A DNA stretch of 64,000 bases, taken from the NCBI RefSeq assembly GCF_021021555.1, contig NZ_JAINWA010000003.1:744001-808000 (forward strand), written 5' to 3'. Numbering within the stretch: position 1 is the stretch's first letter; each line of letters opens with the position of its first letter. The position numbers and the translations under genes were made by a program. Shown here in pieces: positions 1-8,262 of this stretch. The notes below the pieces were generated by a model. That model was not told the DNA's origin. It saw only the letters and a program-made list of their open reading frames with translations, and ran no database searches. The stretch comes from Teretinema zuelzerae. GTDB lineage: Bacteria; Spirochaetota; Spirochaetia; Treponematales; Treponemataceae.

Positions 1-989
1 TATTCGCGGATCAGCGGAATCCGCGTTCCGCGGTCGCCACCCGCGAAGCCCGGCGGCGTGCAGGAGACCAGACGCTCGGAAACGGAGTGCGGGCTTTCCA
101 CGCGCGAAAGCCGCTCGAACACCTGGCAGTTTGAAAGGTCTCCCCTCGTTCGTTCGCGAATCGCGTGGGGCCTCACTCCGGCGAAAAAATCTCCGTCGGG
201 AACGGGACTAGAAGTCTCTAAAAGCAAACCCCAGTCGGGAACCGCTATCCTTTTTTCGCCCGCGCGAACGGCCCGGCTGATATTGGAACAACCGGTGAGC
301 CGCGCGCACTGGGCGGTCGCGCATCCGCCGAACAACGCGTCCCTGCCGCCCTGCTCCGCCACCGTGCCCGCGTGGACAACGATCATCGCATCGCAAAAGC
401 GGTAGGCTTCGTCCTTGTCGTGGGTTACCAGAACGACGGTGCCGGGAAACGCCGAAAGCGATTCCCGGAGCTCTTCTTCCACCCGTTCCTTAACCACCCT
501 GTCCAAAGCCGAGAACGGCTCGTCGAGAAACAGAACCCGGGGAGACGGAGCGAGCATGCGGGCGAGCGCGAGCCGCTGCTGCTGGCCGCCGGACATGAAG
601 GAAGGCTTGCGGTCGCGCACATCCCAGAGGCCGAACCTGCGCAAAAGATCGTCGGAGATGTTCCGCATTTCTGCCGGAGAACAGGAAAGAGCGAGCTCGA
701 TGTTCTTGCGCGCCGACAAACGGGGAAACAGGGCGTAGCTTTGAAAGAGATATCCGCAGCCGCGGAGGCGCGGCGGAAGATTAATTTTCCGGCTCGAATC
801 GAACACCGTCTCGCCGTCGATTTCAATAATGCCTTCGTCGGGCGTTTCGATGCCGGCGATGCATTTGAGCGTCATGCTTTTGCCGGAACCGGATTCTCCG
901 ATCAGCGCGATTTTTCCGCCGCCGGCTTCGAAGGAAATGTCCAGCGTCATATTCGATAATTTCTTGGTAAACCGCGCCGTTACGCTCAT
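1..989 (-). CDS. modC: Molybdate ABC transporter ATP-binding protein ModC (3' end beyond window)
   Basis: This is the ATPase that powers molybdate uptake through ModB at the inner face of the membrane. Translating from 989 gives a typical nucleotide-binding domain: Walker A GESGSGKS near residue 30, the ABC signature MSGGQQQR near residue 125, Walker B VLFLDEP and the switch histidine in VTHDKDEA. The reading frame is open to base 1, so about 329 residues are visible and only the last part of the C-terminal TOBE/MOP-type domain is missing. The start codon overlaps the modB stop codon (ATGA at 986-989), which implies translational coupling. Molybdenum supply fits the nitrogenase-related genes that follow. 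Confidence 0.93.
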   Translation of the reverse strand, partial: MSVTARFTKKLSNMTLDISFEAGGGKIALIGESGSGKSMTLKCIAGIETPDEGIIEIDGETVFDSSRKINLPPRLRGCGYLFQSYALFPRLSARKNIELALSCSPAEMRNISDDLLRRFGLWDVRDRKPSFMSGGQQQRLALARMLAPSPRVLFLDEPFSALDRVVKERVEEELRESLSAFPGTVVLVTHDKDEAYRFCDAMIVVHAGTVAEQGGRDALFGGCATAQCARLTGCSNISRAVRAGEKRIAVPDWGLLLETSSPVPDGDFFAGVRPHAIRERTRGDLSNCQVFERLSRVESPHSVSERLVSCTPPGFAGGDRGTRIPLIRE

Positions 990-1639
990 TTCATTCTCCT
1001 CTCGCACGCGTTGAGAGCGGCGACCGAGGCCAGCGATATGCACGCGACTACGGCGACCCACCGCAGGGCCAGATTGTTCCGGCCCGATTCCGCGGCAAAA
1101 TATATCGCGACGGGAATAGTTTGCGTTTTTCCGGGAATATTTCCCGCGAGCATGAGCGTCGCGCCGAATTCTCCCAGGGCGCGCGCGAAGGCGAGCGCAG
1201 TTCCCGCGAGCAGGCCCGGAAGCGCGGAGGGAATCAATACGCGAAGGAAAATCGAGCGTTCGGTCATTCCCAGCGTGCGCGCGGCGGGAACGAGGGAGGG
1301 ATCGATCTGCATGAAGGCGGCTCGCGCAGTTCTATACACCAGCGGCAGGGCGACTACAACCGCCGCGAGCACGGTCGCTCCCCAGGAAAAAACGACGCGC
1401 ACGCCGAGCGCTAAAAAGAGCTTGCCCAGCGGACCGTTTTTTCCGAACGCGAGAAGCAGCGCATAGCCGAGAACCGTCGGAGGGAGCACCATCGGAAGCG
1501 TGCACGATGCATCGATCGCCGCCCTGGCGAACCCTTTAGCCCTCAGGCTGACTCCCGCTAAAAGGACTCCGAAAACGAAGGCGATCGCCGTCGCCGTCGT
1601 TGACGTCTGCAGGGATACGAACAGCGGTGACCAATCCAT
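986..1639 (-). CDS. modB: Molybdate ABC transporter permease ModB
   Basis: This is the membrane channel subunit for molybdate, 217 residues, the usual ModB length. The start at 1639 (MDWSPLFVSLQTS) is preferred over the upstream in-frame start because its ATG overlaps the modA stop (TGATG) and the family begins this way. Several hydrophobic segments are visible. The EAA-type loop is in the run ARTLGMTERSIFLRVLIPSA, followed by LARALGEFGA-like sequence typical of ModB. It lies between modA and modC with overlapping ends, so the three genes form one operon. Confidence 0.93.
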   Translation of the reverse strand: MDWSPLFVSLQTSTTATAIAFVFGVLLAGVSLRAKGFARAAIDASCTLPMVLPPTVLGYALLLAFGKNGPLGKLFLALGVRVVFSWGATVLAAVVVALPLVYRTARAAFMQIDPSLVPAARTLGMTERSIFLRVLIPSALPGLLAGTALAFARALGEFGATLMLAGNIPGKTQTIPVAIYFAAESGRNNLALRWVAVVACISLASVAALNACERRMK

Positions 1640-2406
1640 CAGGGCTCCTTGAATCCGAACGAGGCGAAGACCGCTTGCGCCTCCGGCGACGATAACCAAT
1701 CAAGGAAGGCTCTCGCTTCCTTCTCGCGGGGTCCTCCCTGCATGGCGGCCGCAGGAAACAGAACAGGAGCATGCGAAACGGGAGGAGCGGCGGCGGCCAC
1801 CCGTACCTTGACGCTTGAGAGAGCATCCGTCAAATACACGATGCCGGCTGCCGCATCCCCGTTTTCGACATAGGACAAAACCTGACGCACATCCTTGCCG
1901 TAGACGGCCTTTTTTTTCGCGTCCTCCAAAATACCGTAAAACCGCAGAACTTCTTCCGCGTACTGGCCGACCGGCACGCTCGAAGGCTCCCCGAGCGCGA
2001 TGAACGCATGGTTAAGGGCCGGCACATCTTCGAAAGAATCGATGCCTTTTGAATCCTTCGGGACGACGAGCACGATGGAGTTCGCGAGGAGATTCCTCCT
2101 GGTTCCCGGCGACAGGAGACCCTGTTTTTCGAGCGCGTCCATAAACCGGGGAGAAGCCGAAATAAACACATCGATAGGCGCTCCCTGGGAAATCTGCGCC
2201 TGAAGAGAGCCGGAAGCGCCGAACACAGGCGTAATCCGTACTGAAGGCTCGACATCGGCATAGAGAGCCGCGCACGCGTTCAAGGCGTCCGTAAGGCCTG
2301 CTCCTGCCGCGACCGTCAAGGACGTTTCGGTCTTGCCTCCAGCAAAAAGTGGAATACTACACGACAAGGCTGAAAACAATGCTAAGGCGGCTATCCTTTT
2401 TTTCAC
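1639..2406 (-). CDS. modA: Molybdate-binding periplasmic protein ModA
   Basis: This is the solute-binding component that captures molybdate outside the inner membrane; it has 255 residues, the family length. An N-terminal signal sequence (MKKRIAALALFSALSCSIP) precedes a ModA-like mature domain beginning LTVAAGAGLTDALNA. The SGSLQAQISQGAPIDVFISAS region is the ligand-binding signature of the family. The cysteine at residue 16 is not in a clean lipobox, so lipidation is uncertain. A ribosome-binding site GAAGGAG lies just upstream of 2406. It is the first gene of modABC and is preceded by a leader with a terminator-like hairpin. Confidence 0.93.
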   Translation of the reverse strand: MKKRIAALALFSALSCSIPLFAGGKTETSLTVAAGAGLTDALNACAALYADVEPSVRITPVFGASGSLQAQISQGAPIDVFISASPRFMDALEKQGLLSPGTRRNLLANSIVLVVPKDSKGIDSFEDVPALNHAFIALGEPSSVPVGQYAEEVLRFYGILEDAKKKAVYGKDVRQVLSYVENGDAAAGIVYLTDALSSVKVRVAAAAPPVSHAPVLFPAAAMQGGPREKEARAFLDWLSSPEAQAVFASFGFKEP

Positions 2407-2429
2407 GGTTGCTCCTTCGAGAGAGGTTT

Positions 2430-2476
2430 AAAAAACTGAAGGCCGCGGAGAATCTCTATCGAAACTCCGCGGCCTT
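2430..2476 (-). terminator. Terminator-like hairpin in the modA leader (possible attenuator)
   Basis: A perfect 12-bp stem (2439-2450 with 2465-2476, AAGGCCGCGGAG) is followed on the minus strand by CAGTTTTTT. No minus-strand gene lies upstream, so it sits inside the modA leader rather than ending another gene. Upstream GAGAATCT (plus-strand 2485-2492) is complementary to AGATTCTC in the loop and 3' arm (plus-strand 2448-2455), which would allow a competing fold. The hairpin is seen in the sequence; attenuation is inferred. Confidence 0.6.
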
Positions 2477-2505
2477 GCCGGATCAGATTCTCATCTGACA
2501 GCAGT

Positions 2506-2535
2506 ATACTACTGAAGAAATGGCTCTTTGATCAA
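2506..2535 (-). promoter_or_regulatory. Candidate promoter of modABC
   Basis: On the minus strand TTGATC (2530-2535) and TAGTAT (2506-2511) are separated by 18 bp. Transcription would begin about 90 bases before modA and include the hairpin leader. Confidence 0.4.
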
Positions 2536-2573
2536 GGCGTTTTTGCAATAATATGCAATAAACACGTTTTTTT

Positions 2574-2613
2574 CTGCATAAATATTGACTTTTACAGAAT
2601 TCGCTCATACTAT
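2574..2613 (+). promoter_or_regulatory. Sigma-70-type promoter of the HEPN-like/acyl synthase operon
   Basis: TTGACT (2585-2590) and TACTAT (2608-2613) are 17 bp apart. The predicted start of transcription is at or next to the ATG at 2620 and no ribosome-binding site is visible, so the message may be leaderless. The 11-mer CTGCATAAATA (2574-2584) abuts the -35 element and recurs at the promoter of the NifA-like gene (6962-6972). Confidence 0.5.
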
Positions 2614-2619
2614 ACCGGT

Positions 2620-3018
2620 ATGGCTAGTGAACTTGCAGACTGGAGAGCCTTTCTTGAGGAAGGCCGTAGGTATCACCGGACAGCGCAAGGAGGCGTTCGC
2701 CGGCCGGATGTATTCACCCCCGCGATTATCCAAAATATCGCGGCGATGGGTATCGAAAAGTATTTCATGTCTATCTTTATGAAGCGAGGAACCCTGCCCC
2801 GCAACCACACCATGACCGATCTGCTTGAAGAAGCGGCCTCCTTCATGATTATCCCCGGCGATGTGGAGGCGACGCTGCGGTACATGGATTCGCTTCAGCG
2901 AATCTGCTCCATGGACGATTTCCAAATTACGAGTCCGCGAACGGAAGACGTGCCACGCTTCATAGAAGCCCTCGATTCGCTCGCCGCGATGGCGGGCGTG
3001 CAACCAGAAGACGCATGA
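2620..3018 (+). CDS. HEPN-like small protein, function unknown
   Basis: A 132-residue, mostly helical soluble protein of unknown function. The stretch FTPAIIQNIAAMGIEKYFMS followed by KRGTLPRNHTMTDLL resembles HEPN-fold proteins, and R-x6-H in RGTLPRNH matches the family's Rx4-6H motif. HEPN proteins are often RNases or nucleotide-binding partners, but some only scaffold, so no activity is claimed. The stop overlaps the start of the acyl synthase (ATGA at 3015-3018), which couples the two genes. The context of molybdenum uptake, a LeuA/NifV enzyme and a NifA-like regulator suggests a role in nitrogen fixation. Confidence 0.6.
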   Translation: MASELADWRAFLEEGRRYHRTAQGGVRRPDVFTPAIIQNIAAMGIEKYFMSIFMKRGTLPRNHTMTDLLEEAASFMIIPGDVEATLRYMDSLQRICSMDDFQITSPRTEDVPRFIEALDSLAAMAGVQPEDA

Positions 3019-4526
3019 ACGGCCGCCGGATCGCCGTTCTTGACACCACGCTCAGGGACGGCGCCCAGGCTGCGGGAGCGGGTTTTACCCTCGCGGAAAA
3101 ACTCGCCCTCGTGCAGGCTCTCTCCCTCCTCCGCGTAGACATCATCGAAGCAGGCTTTCCCGCCGCATCCCGCCGCGAATTTGAGGCGTGCTCGCAAGCC
3201 GTTTCGCATCTGGACAGCCGGTCCGGCGCGAAACCTGCCGTAGCGGTCATGTGCCGCTCGCTTCCGGAGGACATCGTCCGGTGCGGCAGGGCCCTCGGCG
3301 GAGCCGAAAACGGAATCATCCACCTCTCGCTTCCGGTCAGCGATCTGCATATGCAGGCCAAGTTCAAAGCCTCCCGGCGGGACATGCTGAAAAAGGCGGA
3401 GGACGCGATAGCTTTCGCGCTCGGCCATGCGAACGCGATAGAAATGGGAGCCGAGGACGCGACGAGGGCAGACCCCGAATTTCTCGCCGACTACTGCAGC
3501 TGCGCGATACGGGCAGGAGCGGGAATCGTAAACATCGCAGATACGGTCGGAATATCTACGCCCCGAAAAATGCAAAAGCTGATCGCTCGTCTGCTCGAAC
3601 GGGTTCCGGGGTTCGCACGAGGGGAAGCTGTTCTTTCCGTACACTGCCATAACGATCTGGGACTCGCGACGGCCAATACTCTTTCGGCGATAGAGGCGGG
3701 ATGCGGGCAAATCGAAACGAGCCTGCGGGGAATCGGAGAGCGGGCGGGCAACGCCGCTTTGGAGGAAATCGCCGCCGTCATCTGCGCGAACGCCTCCGCC
3801 TTTCCCATCGAGACGAACCTGAATCTCTCGATGCTCGCGGAGGCCAGCGCCCTGGCGGGAAAAATCTCGGGCCTCGGCATACCGCCGTTCAGGGCTGTCT
3901 GGGGATCGACCGCTTCAGCCCACGCTTCGGGAATACATCAAAGCGGAATCCAAAAAGACGCTAACACCTACCGGGCCTTCCAAAGCGAGCTGCTCGGATT
4001 TTCCGGCAGCCGCACGGCAATCTCTCAGTACTCCGGAAAAGCGGGACTCGCCGCGTTTCTAAAAGAATATGCCGCGATCGATCTTTCTCAAGATCCCGAC
4101 GGCTCTTCTGACGCGGCGACTCAGATTCTCCGCCGGATAAAAAAAGAAGGGGCCGAATGCGGACTCGCCGAAATCCTCGGCGAACTGCGGCATGCCGGCC
4201 TCTACGATCTGCCGGTTCTTGCCGCGGAAGTCGCGGAAGACGCCCGTACCTGCGCACAGAAACCGATTCCCGCTCTGAAACAAACAATCGATGCTATGCG
4301 GCGCGATATCGAAAACTCGGGAGCGGATCTGCCGGAGCTCTCTGATTATTCGATCATCCAGGGGCCGCTCAAGGCGAGGGTATTTCTTGAATTCAGGCAT
4401 CCCTGCCGGCCGGAAGAAACGCTCGCCTTCGAGAGAACGGGCGAGGACGCCATGGACACTGTTCGACGCTGTTTCCTCGACGCGGCTAATTCGACCAGGG
4501 CCCTGCGTTCAGCGCAAGGCTCATGA
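3015..4526 (+). CDS. LeuA/NifV-type acyl-CoA:2-oxoacid synthase (homocitrate or 2-isopropylmalate synthase)
   Basis: This enzyme condenses acetyl-CoA with a 2-oxo acid. The family core is clear: LDTTLRDGAQ at residues 8-17, AGFPAASRREFEA near 47, the metal-binding HCHNDLGLA near 210, and GIGERAGNAALEE near 240. After the barrel there is a C-terminal domain of about 120 residues of the LeuA dimer type, which makes the protein 503 residues and longer than a classic NifV (~380). Sequence alone leans to LeuA, while the neighbours (modABC, NifA-like, Nif11-like) favour homocitrate synthesis for the nitrogenase cofactor. The 3' end overlaps the convergent acetyltransferase gene by 41 bp. Confidence 0.8.
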   Translation: MNGRRIAVLDTTLRDGAQAAGAGFTLAEKLALVQALSLLRVDIIEAGFPAASRREFEACSQAVSHLDSRSGAKPAVAVMCRSLPEDIVRCGRALGGAENGIIHLSLPVSDLHMQAKFKASRRDMLKKAEDAIAFALGHANAIEMGAEDATRADPEFLADYCSCAIRAGAGIVNIADTVGISTPRKMQKLIARLLERVPGFARGEAVLSVHCHNDLGLATANTLSAIEAGCGQIETSLRGIGERAGNAALEEIAAVICANASAFPIETNLNLSMLAEASALAGKISGLGIPPFRAVWGSTASAHASGIHQSGIQKDANTYRAFQSELLGFSGSRTAISQYSGKAGLAAFLKEYAAIDLSQDPDGSSDAATQILRRIKKEGAECGLAEILGELRHAGLYDLPVLAAEVAEDARTCAQKPIPALKQTIDAMRRDIENSGADLPELSDYSIIQGPLKARVFLEFRHPCRPEETLAFERTGEDAMDTVRRCFLDAANSTRALRSAQGS

Positions 4527-4998
4527 CGGAAGCGGGGTCGGCAGACCAGAGGCTCCAATCACGGACGGGAGAGCCGCCGAGAGAACGATAAAAAGCTTGA
4601 GCCGGAATGTTCTCGTCTAACACCGCCCACTCAACGCTTGCGCAATCTTCTTCAGCGGCGATTTTCGCGAGCGTCCCCAGGAGAAAACGGCCGACGCCCT
4701 TCGACCGATGCGCATGATGGACAAAAAGATCCTCCACGAAAAGCTTTCGCCTCCCCGCGAACGTCGAATACCCGAAATACCAGAGAACAAAGCCCATCGT
4801 TGCTCCGTCGCCGGATGCGTCCGCGTTTTCCAAGTCGTCTGCAAAGGCCGCATGGACGACGCCGTTCGGATGCAGGGCGGAAAAAAGATCCGCCTCGGTT
4901 GAAACGCAGAGAGCGCCGAGCCTTTCGTATTTCGCGAGGCGGCGCACCCACGCGAGAACCTCGCCAGAGTCTTCCGGCGTCGCCGTTCTGAATACCAC
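4486..4998 (-). CDS. GNAT-family N-acetyltransferase (diamine acetyltransferase-like)
   Basis: A predicted acetyl-CoA-dependent N-acetyltransferase of about 170 residues. The acetyl-CoA-binding region is visible as LFVEDLFVHHAHRSKGVGRF (the R-x-x-G-x-G-type motif), followed by the helix LLGTLAKIAAEEDC and the late motif NIPAQAFYRSLGG. The whole most resembles SSAT-like diamine acetyltransferases. The start is uncertain: a GTG at 4998, five bases after the preceding gene's stop, gives the best family-like N-terminus (VVFRTATPEDS), while an ATG at 5106 would add 36 basic residues. It is the third gene after the NifA-like and Nif11-like genes. Its substrate is unknown. Confidence 0.7.
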   Translation of the reverse strand: MVFRTATPEDSGEVLAWVRRLAKYERLGALCVSTEADLFSALHPNGVVHAAFADDLENADASGDGATMGFVLWYFGYSTFAGRRKLFVEDLFVHHAHRSKGVGRFLLGTLAKIAAEEDCASVEWAVLDENIPAQAFYRSLGGSPVRDWSLWSADPASVMSLALNAGPWSN

Positions 4999-5003
4999 TG
5001 CCG

Positions 5004-5324
5004 CTACGCCCGGGCAGAACAGGAAGGCCCGCAGGACGCGGAGCAGGCGGCGCATGAGCTTGCGCTCGCCGCCCGGCCGCATGAGCCGTCCATCGCCTGG
5101 AACCATCCCTTCAATTCGTCGAGTTCCTCGGCCTCTTCGGCGTCGACGGCGCGGAGCTTCAAGCTGGAAAACGCGTCTGCGAGCTCATGATCCAGAAACC
5201 GATAGCCCGAGACGGCAAGCCAGAAACGGAATCCGTCGGCTCCGTCCGCGTTATACGCCTCGCCGCGGAAAGCCGCGTCGGAACGGCACCTCGCAATGCA
5301 TCTAAAAGCGTCAATCATCGACAT
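5004..5324 (-). CDS. Nif11-like protein with cysteine-rich tail
   Basis: A 106-residue protein in two parts. Residues 1 to about 80 resemble the Nif11 domain: a short helix after MSMIDAF, then [14 protein letters not shown], which matches the family's GY-F-x-x-x-E-L signature, then the acidic helix [13 protein letters not shown]. The last 26 residues after AMDG are small residues with five cysteines ([21 protein letters not shown]). Nif11 proteins occur in nif clusters with unknown function, and related domains serve as leaders of modified peptides. The start overlaps the end of the NifA-like gene, by 14 bp from ATG 5324 or 8 bp from ATG 5318, so the two are coupled. The family call is by eye. 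Confidence 0.6.
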   Translation of the reverse strand: MSMIDAFRCIARCRSDAAFRGEAYNADGADGFRFWLAVSGYRFLDHELADAFSSLKLRAVDAEEAEELDELKGWFQAMDGSCGRAASASSCAACSASCGPSCSARA

Positions 5325-6876
5325 CTTCCGCCCCCTTGTCTTTCAATCCGTATTTGACGACGCGCAATCCCATCATGCGCTCGGTGATTCCCAGATTAGC
5401 CGCCGCGCGAGACACGTTTCCGCCCGTTCGCTTCAATTCCTCGCGAAGTATTTCCCGCTCGACCGATTCCATCGTTTCCTGAAGTCCGCCGGTTCGGGTA
5501 TTCGGATCGCGGCGAGTCTTTTGCAATCCGGCCGGCAGATGGTAGCTGTGAAGATTTCCGTCGGTGGATAGGATGACGGCGCGCTCGATGCAGTTCTCCA
5601 GCTCGCGCACATTGCCCGGCCAATCGTACGACATCAACAGATGCGTGGCCGGAGCGGAAATGGAACGTATCTTCTTTCCATGCTCTTTGGAGAACCGTTC
5701 GATAAAATGATTCGCGAGCAGCAAGATATCCGTCTTCCGTTCGCGCAACGGCGGAATAACCAGCGGAAACACGTTTATTCTATAGAAGAGATCTTCGCGG
5801 AAGCGTCCTTCGGCGATAAGCTTCTCAAGGTTCCGGTTGGTAGCGGCGATGATCCGAACATTCACCCGAATGGTGCGGCATCCGCCGACGCGTTCGAATT
5901 CGCGCTCCTGCAGGACGCGCAGAAAGGTCGCCTGTACGGCCATCGGCATCTCGCCGATCTCGTCCAGAAAAATAGTGCCCCCGTCCGCAAGTTCGAACCG
6001 GCCTTTGCGCGCGTTCACTGCGTTCGTAAATGCTCCTTTTTCATGGCCGAAAAGCTCGCTCTCGATCAAGCTTTCGGGAATCGCCGCGCAATTGAGCTTT
6101 ATAAAAGGGGCCTCCGCACGGGGAGAATTATAATGAATCGCGTGGGCAATGCGCTCCTTCCCTACCCCGCTTTCTCCCAGGAGCAAAACGGTCGCCCCGG
6201 TCGAACTGACCTGGTCGATCTGTTGATACAAGAGGCGCATAATCTTTGAATTCCCGATCACGCTGGAAGGCCTGTACTGCGTCTGGAGCGCCGCCTGAAG
6301 CCGCTCGTTCTCTTCGCGCAGCTTGACCATCTCCTCCTCGCGCGCCTGCCTGAGCCTGACGGCCTGGCTAATCGACGCCGCGATGATCATCATGAGCTTC
6401 ATGATTCCGTCGAGGGTATTGTCCGGATTATAGGGAATGTCTATGCCGATGGCTCCGATTGCCTCGGTTCCGGCCTTGATCGGCACGCACACGAAGGAAA
6501 TGCTTCTGGTATCCTGATTTCTCCGCGCGCCCGTCCTGTCCAGAAAGTCCGGCTCGTCCGCTATCCGCGGAATGGCCACCGGGTTCCCCGTCTCGATGAC
6601 CCGCCCGATGATTCCTTCCCCCGGCTGATAATGGCCTTTCTCGATCTCTCCCATGCCGTAGCCCCAGGCTTCTCCGATCGTGATGTCTCCGCGGCTCCGG
6701 TTCAAAATGGTGATGATGCCCCGCTGGATGCCGACATGCCGGCCCATCGTCTCCATTACCGAATTGAGAACGGTTTCTATATCCAGGGACTGGGAAAGGA
6801 TTGCGCTGATTTCATAGAGGAGGCTGAGTTCGCACGAACAATGCTCAAGGCGGGACATACACTGCAAACCGGTCAT
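5311..6876 (-). CDS. NifA-like sigma-54-dependent transcriptional activator
   Basis: A 521-residue enhancer-binding protein that would open sigma-54 promoters, here probably for nitrogen fixation. Domains in order: a GAF sensor (about 20-170), a coiled linker ([17 protein letters not shown]), a AAA+ domain (about 205-435) and a Fis-type helix-turn-helix at the C-terminus ([16 protein letters not shown]). Walker A GESGVGKE, Walker [12 protein letters not shown] and the arginine-containing [13 protein letters not shown] are intact. The sigma-54 contact loop reads GAFTNA instead of GAFTGA. No cysteine cluster typical of oxygen-sensitive NifA lies between the AAA+ domain and the helix-turn-helix. 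AGGAGAG precedes the ATG at 6876. It is first in an operon with the Nif11-like and GNAT genes. Confidence 0.88.
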   Translation of the reverse strand: MTGLQCMSRLEHCSCELSLLYEISAILSQSLDIETVLNSVMETMGRHVGIQRGIITILNRSRGDITIGEAWGYGMGEIEKGHYQPGEGIIGRVIETGNPVAIPRIADEPDFLDRTGARRNQDTRSISFVCVPIKAGTEAIGAIGIDIPYNPDNTLDGIMKLMMIIAASISQAVRLRQAREEEMVKLREENERLQAALQTQYRPSSVIGNSKIMRLLYQQIDQVSSTGATVLLLGESGVGKERIAHAIHYNSPRAEAPFIKLNCAAIPESLIESELFGHEKGAFTNAVNARKGRFELADGGTIFLDEIGEMPMAVQATFLRVLQEREFERVGGCRTIRVNVRIIAATNRNLEKLIAEGRFREDLFYRINVFPLVIPPLRERKTDILLLANHFIERFSKEHGKKIRSISAPATHLLMSYDWPGNVRELENCIERAVILSTDGNLHSYHLPAGLQKTRRDPNTRTGGLQETMESVEREILREELKRTGGNVSRAAANLGITERMMGLRVVKYGLKDKGAEDVDD

Positions 6877-6944
6877 CGACTCTCCTCTGGAGATTCGGCC
6901 CTACCGGCTCGCGCAGGACAATCCGGTATACCAGATCATCCTGA

Positions 6945-6985
6945 ATATTTATTCATAAATACTGCATAAATACGCTCTTTGTCAA
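6945..6985 (-). promoter_or_regulatory. Candidate promoter and operator of the NifA-like gene
   Basis: On the minus strand TTGACA (6980-6985) is followed 18 bp later by TATTTA. The spacer contains TATTTATGCAG, the complement of CTGCATAAATA seen at the divergent operon promoter at 2574. Next to it lies a 7-bp inverted repeat with a 2-bp centre, TATTTAT-TC-ATAAATA (6946-6961). This looks like an operator, but no regulator is identified. Confidence 0.4.
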
Positions 6986-6998
6986 GGGCAGGAAGGGA

Positions 6999-8250
6999 TA
7001 CGCGCACTACCTTTCACTCGCCGCAAGCGCGCCACGCTCACCCGCGCACCCTACCTTTCACTCGCCGGAAAGCGCGCCACGCTCACCCGCGCGCGCACTA
7101 CCTTTCACTCACCGTAAGCGTGCCACGCTCACCCGCGCGCACCACCTTTCACTCGCCGGTAAGCGCATCACGCTCAATCGCGCGCACTACCTTTCACTCG
7201 CCGCAAGCGCGCCACGCTTTCCGCGCGCGCACTACCTTTCACTCGAGTGTAAGCGCACCACGCTTTCCGCGCGCGCACTACCTTTCACTCGCCGGTAAGC
7301 GCATCACGCTTAATCGCGCGCACTACCTTTCACTCGAGTGTAAGCGCGCCACGCTTTCCGCGCACCATACCTTTCACTCACTACAAGCGTACCACGCTCA
7401 ATCGCGCGCACTACCTTTCACTCGCCGCAAGCGCATCACGCTCAATCACGCGCACTACCCTTCACCCCCGAGTAAGCGCTCCACGCTCAATCGCGCGCAC
7501 TACCTTTCACTCACCGCAAGCGTGCCACGCTCACGCGCGCGCACTACCTTTCACTCAGCGCATGCGTACCACGCTCACCCGCGCGCACTACCTTTCACTC
7601 GCCGGTAAGCGCATCACGCTCACCCGCGCGCGCTACCTTTCACTCGCCGGTAAGCGCATCACGCTCACCCGCGCGCACTACCTTTCACCCGCCGCAAGCG
7701 CATCCCGCTCGATCGCGCGCACTACCTTTCACTCATCGATAAGCGCATCACGCTCTATCGCGCGCACGACCTTTCACTCGAGTGTAAGCGCATCACGCTC
7801 AATCGCGCGCGCTACCTTTCACTCATCGCAAGCGTGCCACGCTCACCCGCGCGCACTACCTTTCACTCGCCGCAAGCGCGCCACGCTCACCCGCGCACCC
7901 TACCTTTCACTAATCGATAAGCGCGCCACGCTCAATCGCGCGCACTACCTTTCACCCGCCGCAAACGTGCCCCGCTCACCTGCGCGCACTACCTTTCACT
8001 CGCCGGTAAGCGTATCACGCTCAATCGCGCGCACTACCTTTCACCCGCCGCAAGCGCGCCACGCTCACCCGCGCGCGCTACCTTTCACTCGCCGTAAACG
8101 TGCCACGCTCACCCGCGCGCACGACCTTTCACTCGCGGGTAAGCGCATCACGCTCACCCGCGCGCGCACTACCTTTCACTCGCCGGTAAGCGCATCCCGC
8201 TCACCCGCGCGCACTACCTTTCACTCACCGGTAAGCGCGCCACGATCGAT
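6999..8250. repeat. 28-copy, 44-47-bp GC-rich tandem repeat array
   Basis: I count 28 consecutive imperfect units between the NifA-like promoter and the end of glnK. Conserved blocks are CGCGCACTACCTTTCACTC and a dyad AGCG-N5-CGCT (for example AAGCGCATCACGCT). Between them lie two short variable segments, GCCGGT, GCCGCA, GAGTGT, ATCGAT or ACCGCA before AAGCG and AAT, CCC or TTCC after CGCT. Unit lengths of 44, 45, 46 and 47 do not keep a reading frame, so the long open frames here (6979-7608 and 7562-8266) are composition artefacts. The spacers are far too short for CRISPR. Function unknown. Confidence 0.9.
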
Positions 8251-8262
8251 CGCGAAATACGC

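Noticed and set aside
6999-8250. CRISPR array
   Set aside because: Variable parts are only about 3-7 bases and the units are contiguous and degenerate; no cas genes are present.
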